From Crocodylus rhombifer (Eukaryota; Chordata; Crocodylia; Crocodylidae): a stretch of 64,000 bases of DNA. Under the pieces are notes generated by a model, which saw only the letters and a program-made list of their open reading frames with translations, was not told where the DNA came from and searched no databases. Positions 1 to 12,800 of this stretch are shown piece after piece. The DNA is taken from assembly GCA_038503035.1 (NCBI GenBank), contig JAVSML010018968.1, positions 1-64,000 of the forward strand, read 5' to 3'. Both the position numbers and the translations under genes were made by a program. Every line of letters begins with the position of its first letter. The stretch's first letter is position 1.

Positions 1-18
1 TGTGTGTGTGTGTGTGTA
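1..18. repeat. (TG)n microsatellite, cut by window edge
   Basis: Pure TG dinucleotides run from the first base to about base 18. The repeat probably continues outside the window, so its full length is unknown. Confidence 0.9.
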
Positions 19-3000
19 TACGTGTAATACCACAATACAACACCTGAAATATAATGCAGCTATCCTGTTTGTATTGTATAGATCTGCCAGTCTGGAACAA
101 AAAGAGGGTTGTATGGACTCCAAAAACATTAGTTGTCTTAATTTATAGTGGAACACGTATATCTGTAACCAAGACCTCTGAAGGTGAGGTCGGTAGGGGG
201 GGTAAAAGGGGCTGACTAAAAAGAATACTGATCACAGAGATGTAACGTGTATGTGCCAGACACTAGCTTATATTTATTCAACAGTCTTGTCGCTACAAAC
301 AAGTGGGGATAAAAGGTAGTAAACACAAAGAAAGCATAATTTTAAGATACTAATCCAATGAATCTACTCGGCATTGCATCAGGGTTCGTTTTTGGGCACG
401 TTATGCCAATTCACATTAGTTCAAGCAATGTGAAATGATGGAACCTAATACAGACTGAGCACTGGAAACTCAAAAGAAAACATCATCCCCATTGACTTCT
501 TGATCATGAGTCACTATGGTTTTGGGGGATTATCCAGGGTTAGAGATGACAATTTGGGGGTAGGGAGAAGAGTAACATTGGGACAAATATGCAAGAAATG
601 TGTTGACAACCCATATCCCACAGGTAAATCCAAACTGCTTTGTTAGGGTTGTACTTTTAATTGCTCTTTACCTTAGGCATGAACCCCCATGTTTGCAAAA
701 GCCTTGCTCTATGTTTCCTATTACTCAGGCAGTTTTGGTCAGTGCCCAGCACCATTACTTGCAATTGCCAATCCCTCTTGTCTTTGCATACTTGTTGTCC
801 CACCTAGACTTTCATCATCTTATGGGGGCCAGTTCCAGCTATTATTCAAGCTGAAACCTATCATGTAAACAGGGCCTGCTGGCATCTGTTTATATGAGCT
901 TGCTATATGTACCCTGAAGGGGTTTCTCAGGTCTGTGGAAACATTGCTGGGAAAACGCACAGCCCACATCTGACCAAGGGAGAGATGAATCCTCAGTGAC
1001 TGGCAGCTCCAGCAAACAGTTGGGACCATGTGTCCTAAAACTCACCTCCCACCTGGCAACTTGAAAACACAGCCAGACTAGAAAAGGAGGGAAATGGAAA
1101 CAGGGGTTGGGAAGGATGGGGAAGAATCAAGACAAAAATTAGACCCACTAGATTAAACCTAAATAGTTGTAAGTTTTCAAGCACCAAGATGAGGGAAAAA
1201 ATGCATTTGGAAACTTAACAAAATGGGAAATTTAATTTCACTTAATCAGAAAATTCTATGGAAAAACTGAATTTTTTTTTTAATTTTGGAAATGTATACC
1301 CTTATTTACTTACCCTTTTCCAGGCAGCTCTGGTTTTGTAAATGGGTTTCTGCACTGGAACCTCAGCTAGAGAACATTAGTTCTCAATTAGTTCGCAACA
1401 CAATAATACTCCTTTAAATCTCTGATTTCTATTTGATGACATTTCCTACCATATCCCATAAAATTAAAATATCTCCTCCGGCATTTAAGGTGATTTTGAA
1501 GGCACTACTTGTTACAGTTACCTCATCTGCCACTTCTAAAGAAGTCAATCAAGCAAATCCTTATCAGACTATAACTAGCTAGCTCAGTAACTTTGCTTAA
1601 GCATCCAGCATTAAAGAGAAGCAGTGATCAGCGGCGGTCCTGCAGTTACAGTGATTAATCATGTTCTCCAGTTTCAGAACGTGCACACGCTAAGCATGCG
1701 TGTATGTATGAAAAGTGGCCTCAATTATTAATTGATATTGACAAACTTACTTAGTAACTTGCCTAGCAACAGCACACCAGCTGGCATCAATTAATGGGAT
1801 TTCACAGCCTTACCACCATGTTAAATTGAAAAGACCAACCATGTGACATAATATTGGATTAAAAGATGCAAACAAGGATGGCCTTTTTGCTAACCTTTTC
1901 TGGGGTTTGTAATGGCAGAAGTATAAACCAGTTAACTCTAGGAAAAGGATTATATACATGGTTTACCCTCTTTCAGCACCTGCCTGATTCAGGCTTACCA
2001 AAAAAAAACCCAAACCCCCAAAACCCAGTCATAACTTAACTACAAAACAAAGTCATGGCTTTCTAGGAATATTTTACTTCCCATAAAATCCTGCAGAACC
2101 TAGCAGAGATGAATCAAATACAGCCTATGGTATTTATATGTGTGAATTTTTCAGATAGCTTAGAGGTCTTTAATCTACAGACATAGTAAACACAACTAAA
2201 TGGCAGAAGTGGGATAAATTCAGTCTATGAAATGGCATAAATGTTTAATACTGAGAATAATTAAACATTAGAGCAACTTACTAGCAGATGCAGTGGATTC
2301 TCCATGACTTCAGTTCTTTCAGTGACAATTAGACATTTTCTAAGAACGTGTTCGAGTTCAGTCACAAGATACAGAATTGATGCAAAAAGTATTCAGTGAA
2401 ATCGAAGTCTGTATTCCCATCTATATTGTAAAGGATGCCAGACAAAGCCATAATGGTCCTACCTGGCCTTCAGTTCTAGTCTTTACAAGTCAATTTCCAC
2501 AGAAATTACTCGGAAACCAGGTTTTTATAGAGAATTAAACCCTTCTGACATCATTTAAAACAATACATAGAACAATAGCACAGACTTATTCCCTTCTATA
2601 AAATTCCACGGGGTTTTATAAAAGTGGGTAGAAAATAACCATTCTCCATTACTCCCACTCTTCCCACTCAGCTGCTTCTACTCATTGACTAAAACATGCA
2701 CATATAAGTTCAGGTGAAAAATACAGATATCAGCATATAGGTCAGTTGGATGGAGGCTCTTGTTTTTTTAATGCAAATCGTGCACGAACTATACATGCAC
2801 ATATAACGTAAATTGTCTGTACTCATTTGAACTCAGTGGATTTACTCATCTGAGTAAAGGTCGTGGTTAAAGCCAGATAATGTCACATGCATGGGACTAA
2901 CAACAGGCAGTGATATTAAGTGGAGTTGACAGTAATGGGACTTGCACAACAGCTATTCTGTTCTGATTGCTTCAGAAAGGCGGACTCACAGCTCTACATC

Positions 3001-4066
3001 TGAAGGGGCTTTAGTTCTTGCCTTCTCCTTTTGTGTCTTTTGTGAGCTTATGTAATGCTGAACTGCAGCATTTTTTTAAGTTCTAACAGAATAATTGAAG
3101 GAAAACTATAAAAATTATGCTACATTAAAGAATTATATACTAATTATCTGAAGGGAGGAGAGAGGCTGTACCACCATACAAAAATGCTGAGCGGTACAAA
3201 CCCTTTTTGCCCTCCCCCTGAGAGTGCAGGGCTTGTACTTCACTTTTTATTAATTTTTGTCTTCCTTCCGAGTCTCATAAGTGCACCCTCAAATTTACGC
3301 TCCATGCATCCTACACAATTTTTCACACATGGCATTAAAGCCCGAGGCAAACGACATTCAGGCTCTAGCTATACCTTGAAATCCAAAGCTTTGAGCAAGT
3401 GGCTGTTGAGTCTGCTTTATCATGATAAGAAATCATACAATTGTTTGCTGTTGTAGAACTTTACATATATTTCTTCAGGGAAAATTATTTTGCCAATAAT
3501 TGTTTGCTAACTGATTCGATCTTGGAACATGGTTTGATAATTTTGGCATGAAGCAGTGACTCTACCCAGCAGAGATCACTTAAGTTGTTGATGTTAAGCA
3601 GTTAGTGATAATTGTCTGATATGACAATAAAAGGAGTACTTCTTCATTGCGATGTATGGAAGTCAGCCACTGATGCTGAAAGTTATGATAGTTGGTGGAG
3701 TATAAAATGAAAAGAAAGTGATATCATGTGGGTTTGACTGTACTAATACAAGTTTGAGCAGCCAAGCCATTAGTAGCCAAAACAATTTTCCAAGTTACGT
3801 TGGGAGAGGCAGGAAAAAAAAGGGCGTCGTGCTACAGTATAGTTTACTGTAGACCGTTTTGAACGATTGGCTTCAGAATCTCACAGAGCAAACTGTAATA
3901 TTTTTTTTTTTACAGGAGACTCTCTTACTTAAGAAATCTATCACAAGAATAACACTCATGTCCCAGAAAACCATCAAACAGATTTTGTTGCCATTCAACA
4001 GATCGCAGAACATGATTGTACCTTAGCACAATAAAGTTCTGTAGCTACCCATTATCAGAAAACCTA
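19..4066. other. AT-rich non-coding DNA upstream of CACNG4
   Basis: No protein family, RNA gene or recognisable young repeat was seen here. Open frames are short, not similar to anything I recognise, and interrupted at the rate expected by chance. Short A and T homopolymer runs occur near 1271, 2000 and 3900. Some of it may be decayed repeat or conserved regulatory DNA, which cannot be told without alignment. Confidence 0.5.
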
Positions 4067-4130
4067 ATCATAGAAAATTAGGGCTGGAAGGGACTTCAGG
4101 AGGTTCAATGCAGGGACCCCTTGGCAGTAG
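4067..4130 (-). mobile_element. CR1 LINE 3'-end fragment, antisense
   Basis: The stretch begins with a TCATAGAA-type end followed by GGGCTGGAAGGGACTTCAGG. This is the reverse complement of the CR1 3' terminus (compare the plus-strand ends at 20880-20930 and 55960-56020, which read GGTCCCTTCC...CTATGAAA). Only the terminal 60 or so bases are recognisable; similarity fades after about 4130. Confidence 0.65.
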
Positions 4131-4860
4131 ATAATGGCAGTGGTCATTTGCTGTCTTCCCAGCACTGACATTCAAACAAGCTGTACTACATATAAATTAC
4201 ATTTCAAGCCTCCTGTGTTAAAGCTGTAGGTGTCCCCTTACTTTTTGACCTACCCTTGTATTTTAATGGATTGCCAATATTAATAATACCTGATTTTTTT
4301 TTTTTGCTTTTCTGTTAAGTAAATGTCCTAAAGAGTCCTAAATCTTGCCAGTTTAAACACTTGGGGCCTTCCATTTTGAGACTATTTATTGCCTACTCTA
4401 AAACTCTCACTGTAGCATTTTCTTATTAAGACCACATTAATTAGCATTCATGCCTATTTGACAGAATAAAGATAGAGTCTGATTTCTACCAGCAGCCTGT
4501 TTAATTTTCAAAAACAGAAGGAAAAATTGCTCCCTGCTTTGCTTTCTCTGACTGCAAAATTATCAGCAGTGGAAAAGCAAATCAAAGAATTGCTTGCTGC
4601 AGGGAGATTTATTCTCCATACATCTCACCATTGCACTCGAAAGGAAAGGTCAGGTGTGTCAGAGATGGTTAAGTCTTTGAAGGAGATAGGCACATCTGTG
4701 CAGAAAGAGTGTACAAGGGAATGGAATGGTCTGAAAGCATGACGTCAGAAAACACAGAGTTTAATCCCATCTTTGATGCTGACCTGCATAGCCTTTGATA
4801 GGACCTTTTAGTTCTCTGTCCCATTTAGCCCATCGAAAATATAGATCCATTTATGTAACC
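4131..4860. other. Non-coding, no recognised feature
   Basis: I see no gene here. The 71-codon open frame beginning at 4527 has no recognisable domain and no splice or promoter context, and is treated as chance. Confidence 0.5.
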
Positions 4861-4869
4861 ATATTGGCA

Positions 4870-5045
4870 AAAATAAAGCACTGCAGTCTCCCAATGTCAA
4901 AAAAACCCACTGCGCTGCAAATCAGCAGTGCGGTGAACATGTGCACATGTGGTGCGTGCGGTTTGTGGCACTGTAGCTGGCTTTGTGGTGCAGCAAGCTG
5001 CACATACAAGCTCATGGGGCTCACACCCCAGGAGTTTCTAGCTCA
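4870..5045. mobile_element. MITE family A fragment
   Basis: The segment CTGCAAATCAGCAGTGCGGT followed by a CA/TG-rich GCACATGTGGTG tract resembles the right-hand part of the longer copies at 16760-16870 and 47780-47900, which carry the same TCAAAAAAACC...GCACTGCAAAT...CAGTGC string. No terminal inverted repeat is preserved, so this is a truncated copy. The poly(A) run at 5220-5241 lies outside it. Confidence 0.5.
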
Positions 5046-5218
5046 TTGCTTAGATTATTAAATCATAATAAGTCTCTAATCCACATCACTAAATAACACA
5101 ATCTGCTGTTTGAAAGCTCTGTTAACTTATGTGCCAAAGTTTGCTAAGCTCAAAATTCAATTAATGTTTGCACTATAGTTTTGGTAGGGCCATTTTAATG
5201 GTCTGCGGGTCCCTTGGT

Positions 5219-5241
5219 TAAAAAAAAAAAAAAAAAAAAAA
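5219..5241. repeat. Poly(A) run
   Basis: An uninterrupted run of about 22 A residues. It could be a retroposon tail or simple slippage; no clear SINE body precedes it. Confidence 0.8.
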
Positions 5242-6130
5242 GTCTAATTCTCAGGCTGGTACCAAAACTTCATCATGTAGTTAGACAAGAATGTTCTGTG
5301 AAGGTTCCTACCTCATCCCTGTTCAGCCAGCTGTTGCAGAACAGGAGCACTTACCCAATCATACCCAAACTCCTTTCACTATATTGAAATCAGTGGAGTT
5401 ATGATGATTCACGCCAACAGAGGATACACTCACCAGTGTGCCTGAAGTCCAGTGACTCAGTACAACATCTGCTTTGGGTTCAACCGAAGCAGAACCAATC
5501 TTGTGTGTTTTGACTGGATTATTCATTCTAATGTCAGTGGCTTAAATGTTCAAATGGAGTCTGTTTAAGAAAAGCACATTTATTCAATTGCAGAAAATCT
5601 CTGAAAATGGCCACAAAAGGGAAATTATAATGGACTGTTCAAGTTTGCTGTCTGTGTCAATTTTGGAGGCTGTAAAATGAAGAAGAAATTTTATCCAGGC
5701 CTAGATCAGAACCTCAGATTTGGTATTACACAACTGAGAACCTGATATATGAAGAGGCACATTCCCCTAAAGACATTCACCTTTTTTAATTTAATCTCAC
5801 TAGCTACACAACCCTCTCTGATGATCTGAGATAAAGTAGTGCTTCCAGAGACATGTTTTCAGTTTAGCAAGAGATGAGAGATCATTAGTTAGATAGGTGC
5901 TGTACAGGGAAAAGAGCATAAAATGTTGCACATGGAGATGGCTGAGTTATTTTATCGTTACAGGTGTATTCAGGACACCTTTAATCACTTGTGTAAATCT
6001 AATGTGAACAGCAAGGCCACAATGTAATCCCAGCAATCACTCAAGGTGGTTCGTAGCCAGATATGTCTCCTTCCAGTTCTGAAGCCAGAAATGTTCAGTA
6101 TTTCATCTAAACATTTCTGTTAAATCACAG
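5242..6130. other. Non-coding, no recognised feature
   Basis: This AT-rich sequence lies between the poly(A) run and the truncated 5' end of the first CR1 element. I see no gene or repeat family in it. Confidence 0.45.
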
Positions 6131-8467
6131 CTCCTAAATGCAGGACCTCCATCTAACCCAGGAGGTGCACAGCCCCACCAGGGGGGACACCTTGTTGGAC
6201 CTAGTGCTGGCCACGGGTGATGACCTGGTGAGAGGGCTGCGGGTGCTCGACCACCTGAGCGACAGCGATCATCGCCGGCTGGAATTCACCATCCAGCGCA
6301 AGGTGGCAAAGGCATGCAGTAAGGCAGTGGCCCTAAATTTTAAGAGGGCAAACTTCAACGAGCTAAGGAGGATAGTTGGAGAAGTGCTGAGATCCCAGAG
6401 GGGAGGGAGCCAGGTGTTCAAGGAGAGTGGTCGCTCCTTAAGGCGATGATCCTCCAAGCCCAAAGGAAGGTAATCCCGATGAGGATCAAAGGGAGCAGGA
6501 GAGCACACAAGCCTCCGTGGCTCACCAAAAGCATCTGGGAATGTCTCATTGCTAAAAAGGAGGCATACACCCAATGGAAAGAAGGGGTCATCTCCAGGGA
6601 GGACTATTCTGCAGTTGCTTGGGGATGTAGCGGGGTAGTTAGGAAGGCCAAGGCGGAGATGGAACTGGGACTAGCTTCCCAGATTAAGGACAAATAAGAA
6701 GTCCTTTTTTAAATACATAGGAGGTAAAAAGAAGGTCCCGGGTACTGTGGGGCCCTTGCAGGATGCGTTGGGAAACTTGGTCATCACACCAGACGGCAAA
6801 GCTAACATGTTTAACGATTTCTTTGCCTCCGTCTTCCTAAGTAGGGACCAGGATAGCTACCTCCCTGCTGGACCCCACTCAGGCCCCGGGGGAGGCACAC
6901 CTAGGCCAAGAGTTAGCGAGGATTTAGTTAGGGAGCTTCTGGAGGGGCTGGACATTTTCAAGTCAGCCGGCCCGGATGATCTCCACCCTAGAGTTCTAAA
7001 GGAACTGGCTGAGGTCATTGCAAGTCCCCTGGCATGGCTTTACGAGCACTGGTGGTGCTCTGGTGAGGTACCGGAGGACTGGAAGAGGGCCAATGTGGTT
7101 CCCATCTTCAAAAAAGGGAGGAGGGATGACCCGGGAAACTATAGGCCAGTTAGTCTTACCTCAATCTTGGCAAGCTGTTCGAGAAAATTATTCTGGCACA
7201 CATCCAGGAGGGGCCAGGAGGGGACTGCATGCTTAGGGGCAACCAGCATGGGTTCATCAGTGGCAGGTCCTGTCAGACCAACCTGGTGGCCTTTTACGAT
7301 CACATCACCAGATCATTAGATGCAGGGATAGCAGTGGATATAATCTTCCTGGACTTCCGGAAGGCTTTTGACACTGTCTCTCATCCCGTTCTCATTAAGA
7401 AACTGGGGGGCTGTGGCGTAGACACCCACACAGTCAAATGGGTCGCCAACTGGCTGGAGGGCCGCACCCAGAGGGTGGTAGTGGATGGGTCCTTCTCAAC
7501 CTGGAAGGACGTGGGCAGTGGGGTCCCGCAGGGCTTGGTCCTCAGGCCTGCACTGTTCAACATCTTCATCAGTGATTTGGACGAGGGGGTAAAAAGCACC
7601 CTGTTCAAATTTGCTGATGACACTAAGATGTGGGGGGATGTGGGCACACTAGAAGGAAGCAACAGGATACAATCAGACCTAGACAGGTTACAAGGATGGG
7701 CGGATGAGAATAGGATGGGTTTCAACACAGACAAGTGCAAGGTGATGCACCTGGGGAGGAACAACCGGCACCATACCTACAGGTTGGGGAACTCCCCTCT
7801 TGTCAGCACGGAGGCGGAAAAGGATCTTGGAGTCATCATTGACTCCAAGATGAACATGGGCCGGCAGTGTGGGGACGCAGTCAGGAAGGCCAACCGCACC
7901 CTGTCATGCATCCACAGATGCATCTCGAGCAGGTCCAGGGAGGTGATCCTCCCCCTCTATGCGGCACTGGTCAGGCCGCAGCTGGAGTACTGCGTCCAGT
8001 TCTGGGCGCCACACTTCAAGAGGGATGTCGACAGCATGGAGAGGGTCCAGAGGAGGCCACTCGCATGATCAGGGGACAGCAGGGCAGGCCCTATGAGGAG
8101 AGGCTACAGGACCTGAACCTGTTCAGCCTCCGGAAGAGAAGGCTGAGGGGGGATCTTGTGGCCTGTTATAAACTAGTCAGGGGGGATCAGCAGGCACTGG
8201 GGGAGTCACTGTTCCTCCGAGCACTGCCAGGAGTGACCAGGAATAACTGTCACATCAGGAGGCGCAACTTCACGGTCAGGGCAGCTAGGGTCTGGAACCA
8301 ACTTCCAAGGGATGTGGTACAGGCTTCTACCCTGGGGGGTTTTAAGCGGAGGCTGGATAAACACCTTGCTGGGGTCATATGACCCCAGTACTCTTTCCTG
8401 CCATGACGGGGTCGGACTAGATGATCTGTTCAGGTCCCTTCCGACCCTAGAAACTATGAAACTATAA
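6131..8467 (+). mobile_element. CR1 LINE, 5'-truncated, copy 1
   Basis: A non-LTR retrotransposon of the CR1 family. It starts inside the endonuclease (6138-6449 reads PTRGDTLLDLVL and HLSDSDHRRLEF, typical of the C-terminal part of an AP-like endonuclease). It continues through the reverse transcriptase (SAGPDDLHPRVLKELA, PEDWKRANVVPIFKKG, then 7229-8068 in one open frame) and the C-terminal domain. The 3' end carries GGTCGGACTAGATGATCTG followed by CTATGAAACTATAAA. ORF1 and the front of the endonuclease are missing, as usual for CR1. At least three frame changes (about 6446, 7190 and 8060) make it dead. There is no target duplication, as expected for this family. Confidence 0.95.
7229..8068 (+). 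pseudogene. CR1 reverse transcriptase fragment
   Basis: This is the longest surviving frame of CR1 copy 1, 279 codons. RT motifs appear in order: HGFISGRSCQTNL (residues 7-19), FLDFRKAFDTVSH (about 40-52), SGVPQGLVLRPALFNIFISD (about 97-116) and the catalytic box FADD (about 128-131), followed by the thumb region DKCKVMHLG. The finger region lies upstream in another frame (6747-7190), so the enzyme is broken. GC content is higher than in the flanks, as in the rest of the element. Confidence 0.9.
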
Positions 8468-11267
8468 ATAAGCTTGTTCAACATTTGTCCTATGCCTAAA
8501 CATATTTATAGGATAAATACTGAGAGAATAGGATTTTCAAAAGTACTTAATTGATTTTGAGCTTGCAGTACCATTGACTTTCACCCTGTAAGGTTATACG
8601 TGGATTTGAATAAGGAAATATTATGGTCTTTACTGATTTTATGCATAGTACACTTGCCAGGTCCCAGTCTAACAATGGGCTGCAAGCTCTAAACCCTTAC
8701 ATCTGTGTTGAACCCAGGGTCCTAGTGCAAAAGGTAATGTTTCCCTTTAATAATTACTTCTATTAACTATAGTATAGTATATAACTATGAGATATTTAAT
8801 GGAATTCACCTTAATTCCATGTAGTAATGTCCCATGTTAAGGGATACTGGGGCTGGGGTTCAAAGCTTGCCAATAATCTATGTTATCTGCCAGCATGTGT
8901 TGATTAGGTACAAATGATTTACCTTGTAAAGGGGTCAGTTCAAAAATATTCTCAGTTTTGCCTTTAGAAAGGGCTCAGGGAGCCCTTAGAAAGGGTTCAT
9001 TTAACCCTGATTTTTAAAATGACTTCAGTTACCTCTCAGGCTTTTTGTACCAGTAGCTTTGCACTCCCCAGTTATTTGGCCCTGTGAATTCCTTAGGTCC
9101 CCTTAGAAATCTCAGTCCAGATAAATACATAGATGGTGCATTTTTATAAAGTTCTAGTTCAAGGAAAGCAAATAGCCCCATCCTTTAGTTTCTCGGCTCC
9201 AGTACATTCTTCATTAGACAATATGCAGACTCCAAGCAATTTCTGTTTACCCAACAATACAACGCCGTAATTAGTTCCATTATAATTTACTCAGAGGGAT
9301 GAGAAAACATCAATAGCTCTTATGGTTTAGAGAACAAATAACCTCTTTTCTTAGCAGATACACACTGCAAAGTCAGTACGCTATCTACTGACATACCACA
9401 CAATGCAGCTGGTCAAAATTCTTCTGCTCAAAACTGTTTTGGAAAAGAAAATGAGCTTTTGAATGATTTTTTTTTCAGAACATTCCTGTTTTGAAAATGT
9501 GTGGTATATTTTTAATTAGGACACTGAAAACCCAATATATGAACATTTTCATATGAAAATCAAAAAAATTTTTTTTTGGGCAACTTTTAAGTGAAAAGTT
9601 GCAGTTTTGAGCAAATGTGGGTTTGGGTTGTGATTTAAAAAAAAGTGAGCATTTTTATACAGAATACCCCCACAGTCCAACCGGTTTTAATCACAATGTA
9701 ACTGCAGTGATTCCTAGACAGACGGGGGAAATGTGATCTCTCAGTTCTAACCTCTTCCTGTCAATCGATACTCGCCATCTCTAGAAACAGGTTCATTCCA
9801 GGCGTGTAAGTGTTAAAAGAGGAACAAGTACCAGTGGCGGTTATGGCACTCCAAAGATTACTTGAGATGGATCAGAAATTCAAATCGTCTCTCAGAGGGC
9901 ACACTCCAAAACTAATGAGAACATACACCAACTTTTCAATCTTGTGTATCATTCCCTCCTGAAACACAGTTTAGATAGACAAACCAAATGGGGCAGTATG
10001 GGTAGCAAAGATTATTTAATGAGTATTGGCTGATGCTAGACACCCACATTTACGCAGAACCACAGGCTTGCAAAGAGAAGTGCCAGAAGCCATTTCAATC
10101 TGAAAGAAACTAATTATGTGTGGGGCTTTTTTGTTTAGACAGACCATACTGTTTTATTTACAATACTTTGCAGATTTGTGGCCTTCTGGAGGTGTAATTG
10201 GGCGGGAGTGCTTGTTGCACAAGGAACGGTGGAGTCTCGGAGCACCAGAAAACACTTAAAATTTCCTGTTCCTGGCTGCTGTACAAAAAGTCTCTCACTG
10301 AAGGACTAAAAATATCTCAACTATCATGTTTATGGTAATGGGCTGAAAACACAGCCCCATTTAAAAGTGTTGCTAAACCTAGTGGCTGAAAGACAGTGCC
10401 AGGCTCCTAATGTGATATTTTAAAATACTGTAGTCAGAGGAGTTTAGGGGGAATATGGTGCAGGCTACTGTCCTTTGGGGCAGTTGGTATCATTCCTTAC
10501 ATAAGGTTGTAGCATATGGCTACAGGGGCCAAAACTTATCCTCCTCCCTGGAAAAAGGTAGAGTTCAGACACAGCAGAGAGGCAGAACTCTGCAGACAGC
10601 CTACTCCAGATAACATGCCCTGCCATGGAGAAAGAGGGGGAAGAAAAAGAATTTAAGAAGAGACATTCACTCAGACAACATGTTTAATGCCAAGAAAGCT
10701 GCACTTTTGAAACTATACCAATAGAGCTGGTGGAAGAAAAAGGGTTTTAATATTTTATGAGTTTTCCGTGCACCCTTTACTCTTTTTTCTCCAAAATACA
10801 AGAGAATTCTGTTCGCTCAGTCGCTGGTTGAGTTGAATGGAAATGGAGTCAAAGCTACTCCTGATCAAAAATGGACATTTCCATAAAAAATAATTAAAAA
10901 TAAGCATTCCTAAAAGCTGTCCACATCCATAGGGTAGCAGTGCATACCCCTACTGTGGCTGTGCTGCATGAGTTCAAATGGGGGCTCATAGCAGGACACC
11001 TTACTCTGGGTATGAACCTATCTGGAGCCATTTCAAAGGAGTAACTTTTCAAAAGAGCAGCAATTGTGATATTCTAATTGTCACATGGGCAAACTGAGAA
11101 TGATACAAATATATTAAAACTACCCAACTTTAGCACTGGATGCAACAGTGTTACTGTTGGAGTAGTTTTGCTACATTTGTATCATTCCTGGTTTGTCCTC
11201 ATGTAACAACGGGAATGTCACAGGTGCTCCTTTTTGAAATAGTACCCATATATCTAGTGTTGTCCCA
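8468..11267. other. Non-coding, no recognised feature
   Basis: About 2.8 kb with no gene and no repeat family I can name. A small AT-rich palindromic patch (CATTTTCATATGAAAATC) lies near 9544-9561. Open frames are short and unremarkable. Confidence 0.45.
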
Positions 11268-12103
11268 GTTCATAGTAGGGTGTGCAAAGCAGGCCCTATT
11301 CGATTTGGATTTGGATTCGGCCCAAATTAGGGCCAGTGATTCAATTCGTTGATTCGGATCACTGTCCCTGATTTGATTCAGCCGAATCCGAATCTGAAGA
11401 TTTGATGCTGATTTGGAGAATCAGCGATTTGGACACAGACACAGCTTTATAAGTTTTTTCTACATACCTCGAGGTACCAGTGTGGCTCGTGATTCCTGCG
11501 ATGCTGCGGCAGATGGAGAGTCCCACAGGAGTGCACTGGGGGGGCCCCTCCATGTGCTTGGCGGCGAACCTAGAAGTGGACCGGAAGTACTACTGGTCCA
11601 CTTCCGAGTCCACTGGGGAACGTGCTAGGGGTCCCCCCATACCCTCCTGGTTCAGCAATCAGCTGTGGGGGGACCCCAGGTGCCCCCCCAACCAAGGAAG
11701 CACCAGTCACTGAGCCAGGGGGGCACAGAGGGACCCCCAGGGCTCTCCCTGGAGGACTCAGCAGTGGACTGGAAGTGCTTCTGGTCCACTTCCAGGTCTG
11801 CTGCCAAGCATGCTGGGGAGCCCCCCATGCTCCCGTGGGACCCTCCATGTGCCCCAGCATTCACAGTGTTCACGAGCCACCTGCTACCTTGAGGTACATA
11901 GAAAAAACATGTAAAGCTGCGTCTATGTCCAAATCACCGAATCTTTCCGAATCTCTTCAAATCGATTTGGAGGGTTCCGATTCAATTCAGAGATTAAAGG
12001 GTCCTTTGATTTGATTCAGATTCGGAGATTTGGCCATCGAATCAGACCGAATCTCCACCTAATCAAATCAGGGAACGAAGCTTTGTACAGCCCTAGTTTA
12101 TAG
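11268..12103. mobile_element. Foldback hAT-like non-autonomous transposon, copy 1, with 8-bp TSD
   Basis: The element proper is 11276-12095 (820 bp). It begins TAGGGTGTGCAAAGC and ends GCTTTGTACAGCCCTA, so the ends are inverted repeats. The flanks GTTCATAG (11268-11275) and GTTTATAG (12096-12103) are an 8-bp target duplication with one mismatch. Inverted similarity extends about 200 bp inward: the left arm has CAGCTTTATAAGTTTTTTCTACATACC and the right arm holds its near complement around 11885-11915. The arms are dense in GATTC/GAATC; the middle is GC-rich. Eight-bp duplications point to the hAT superfamily. No transposase is encoded; the open frames inside are by-products of the GC-rich core. 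Confidence 0.8.
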
Positions 12104-12680
12104 CACTTAACTGGAGCTGATACCCTTACGCTAGTATCCCCAAAACCTGAATGTCCTGCTTCCAGGTAAGGAGGCTTTAATCTCATTCCTCTTGCCCTGC
12201 CTTGAACGATATAACCTCAAGCTACATTTCTTTCACACAGCTCTTTTTTTGCTGTCATTGAGTTGAATAAGTAGTTAATCAGGTCCCTTATAGGAGTCTA
12301 ATTTTCCCTCCATTTGAAGAAGAAAAAATTTACCCCAAATTTGAGGAGAATTCTATTCCTTTCTGTGGGCACCACTCAGAAAAGGCAGATTAAGAGGGTA
12401 TTATTAATCCCTGTGTCACTAACTCTCTAATAGCCCACACTGAGAAAACCCTGCAATTGCCAGGCATTCTCCTTCTCTTCCCATGAAATATTTTGTCAAA
12501 GCTTCTCACAATTCCTGCCACTGCAGCTATCTGATCAGTATAATTTGTCTTCCTTCTCTGAAAACAGCTTTTGTTTCAAGCTGATGAGCCTTGCTGTCTC
12601 TTGGGCATAAGTTCCAGTTTTCTAAGTGCTCTTTAAAGGTACTCAGAAACTTAACAATGTTAGTAAGATAAGAACCTGAT
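12104..12680. other. Non-coding, no recognised feature
   Basis: Plain AT-rich sequence between the foldback element and an L2-like relic. I see nothing in it. Confidence 0.45.
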
Positions 12681-12684
12681 GAAA

Positions 12685-12800
12685 TGTGCCTTTCCAAACA
12701 TTATCTGATTAACCCTTGCAACACATCTGCAAAGTGTAGGAAAGCGGGAAGTATCAATGATTTCATTTGAAAGATGGGGAAATTCAAGTAGTGCATATAT
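12685..12800 (+). repeat. L2-like LINE 3'-end relic
   Basis: The string ACATTATCTGATTAACCC, then TGCAACACATCTGCAAAGTG, then ATTTGAAAGATGGGGAAATT follows the order of the ancient L2 3' region (…ATCTCATTTAATCC…CCCATTTTACAGATGAGGAAA…). Similarity is weak, as expected for an old amniote-wide relic. Confidence 0.4.

Noticed and set aside
11622..12014. 130-codon frame and neighbours in foldback copy 1
   Set aside because: They arise from the GC-rich inverted core and appear on both strands; similar frames recur in copy 2 only because the DNA repeats.
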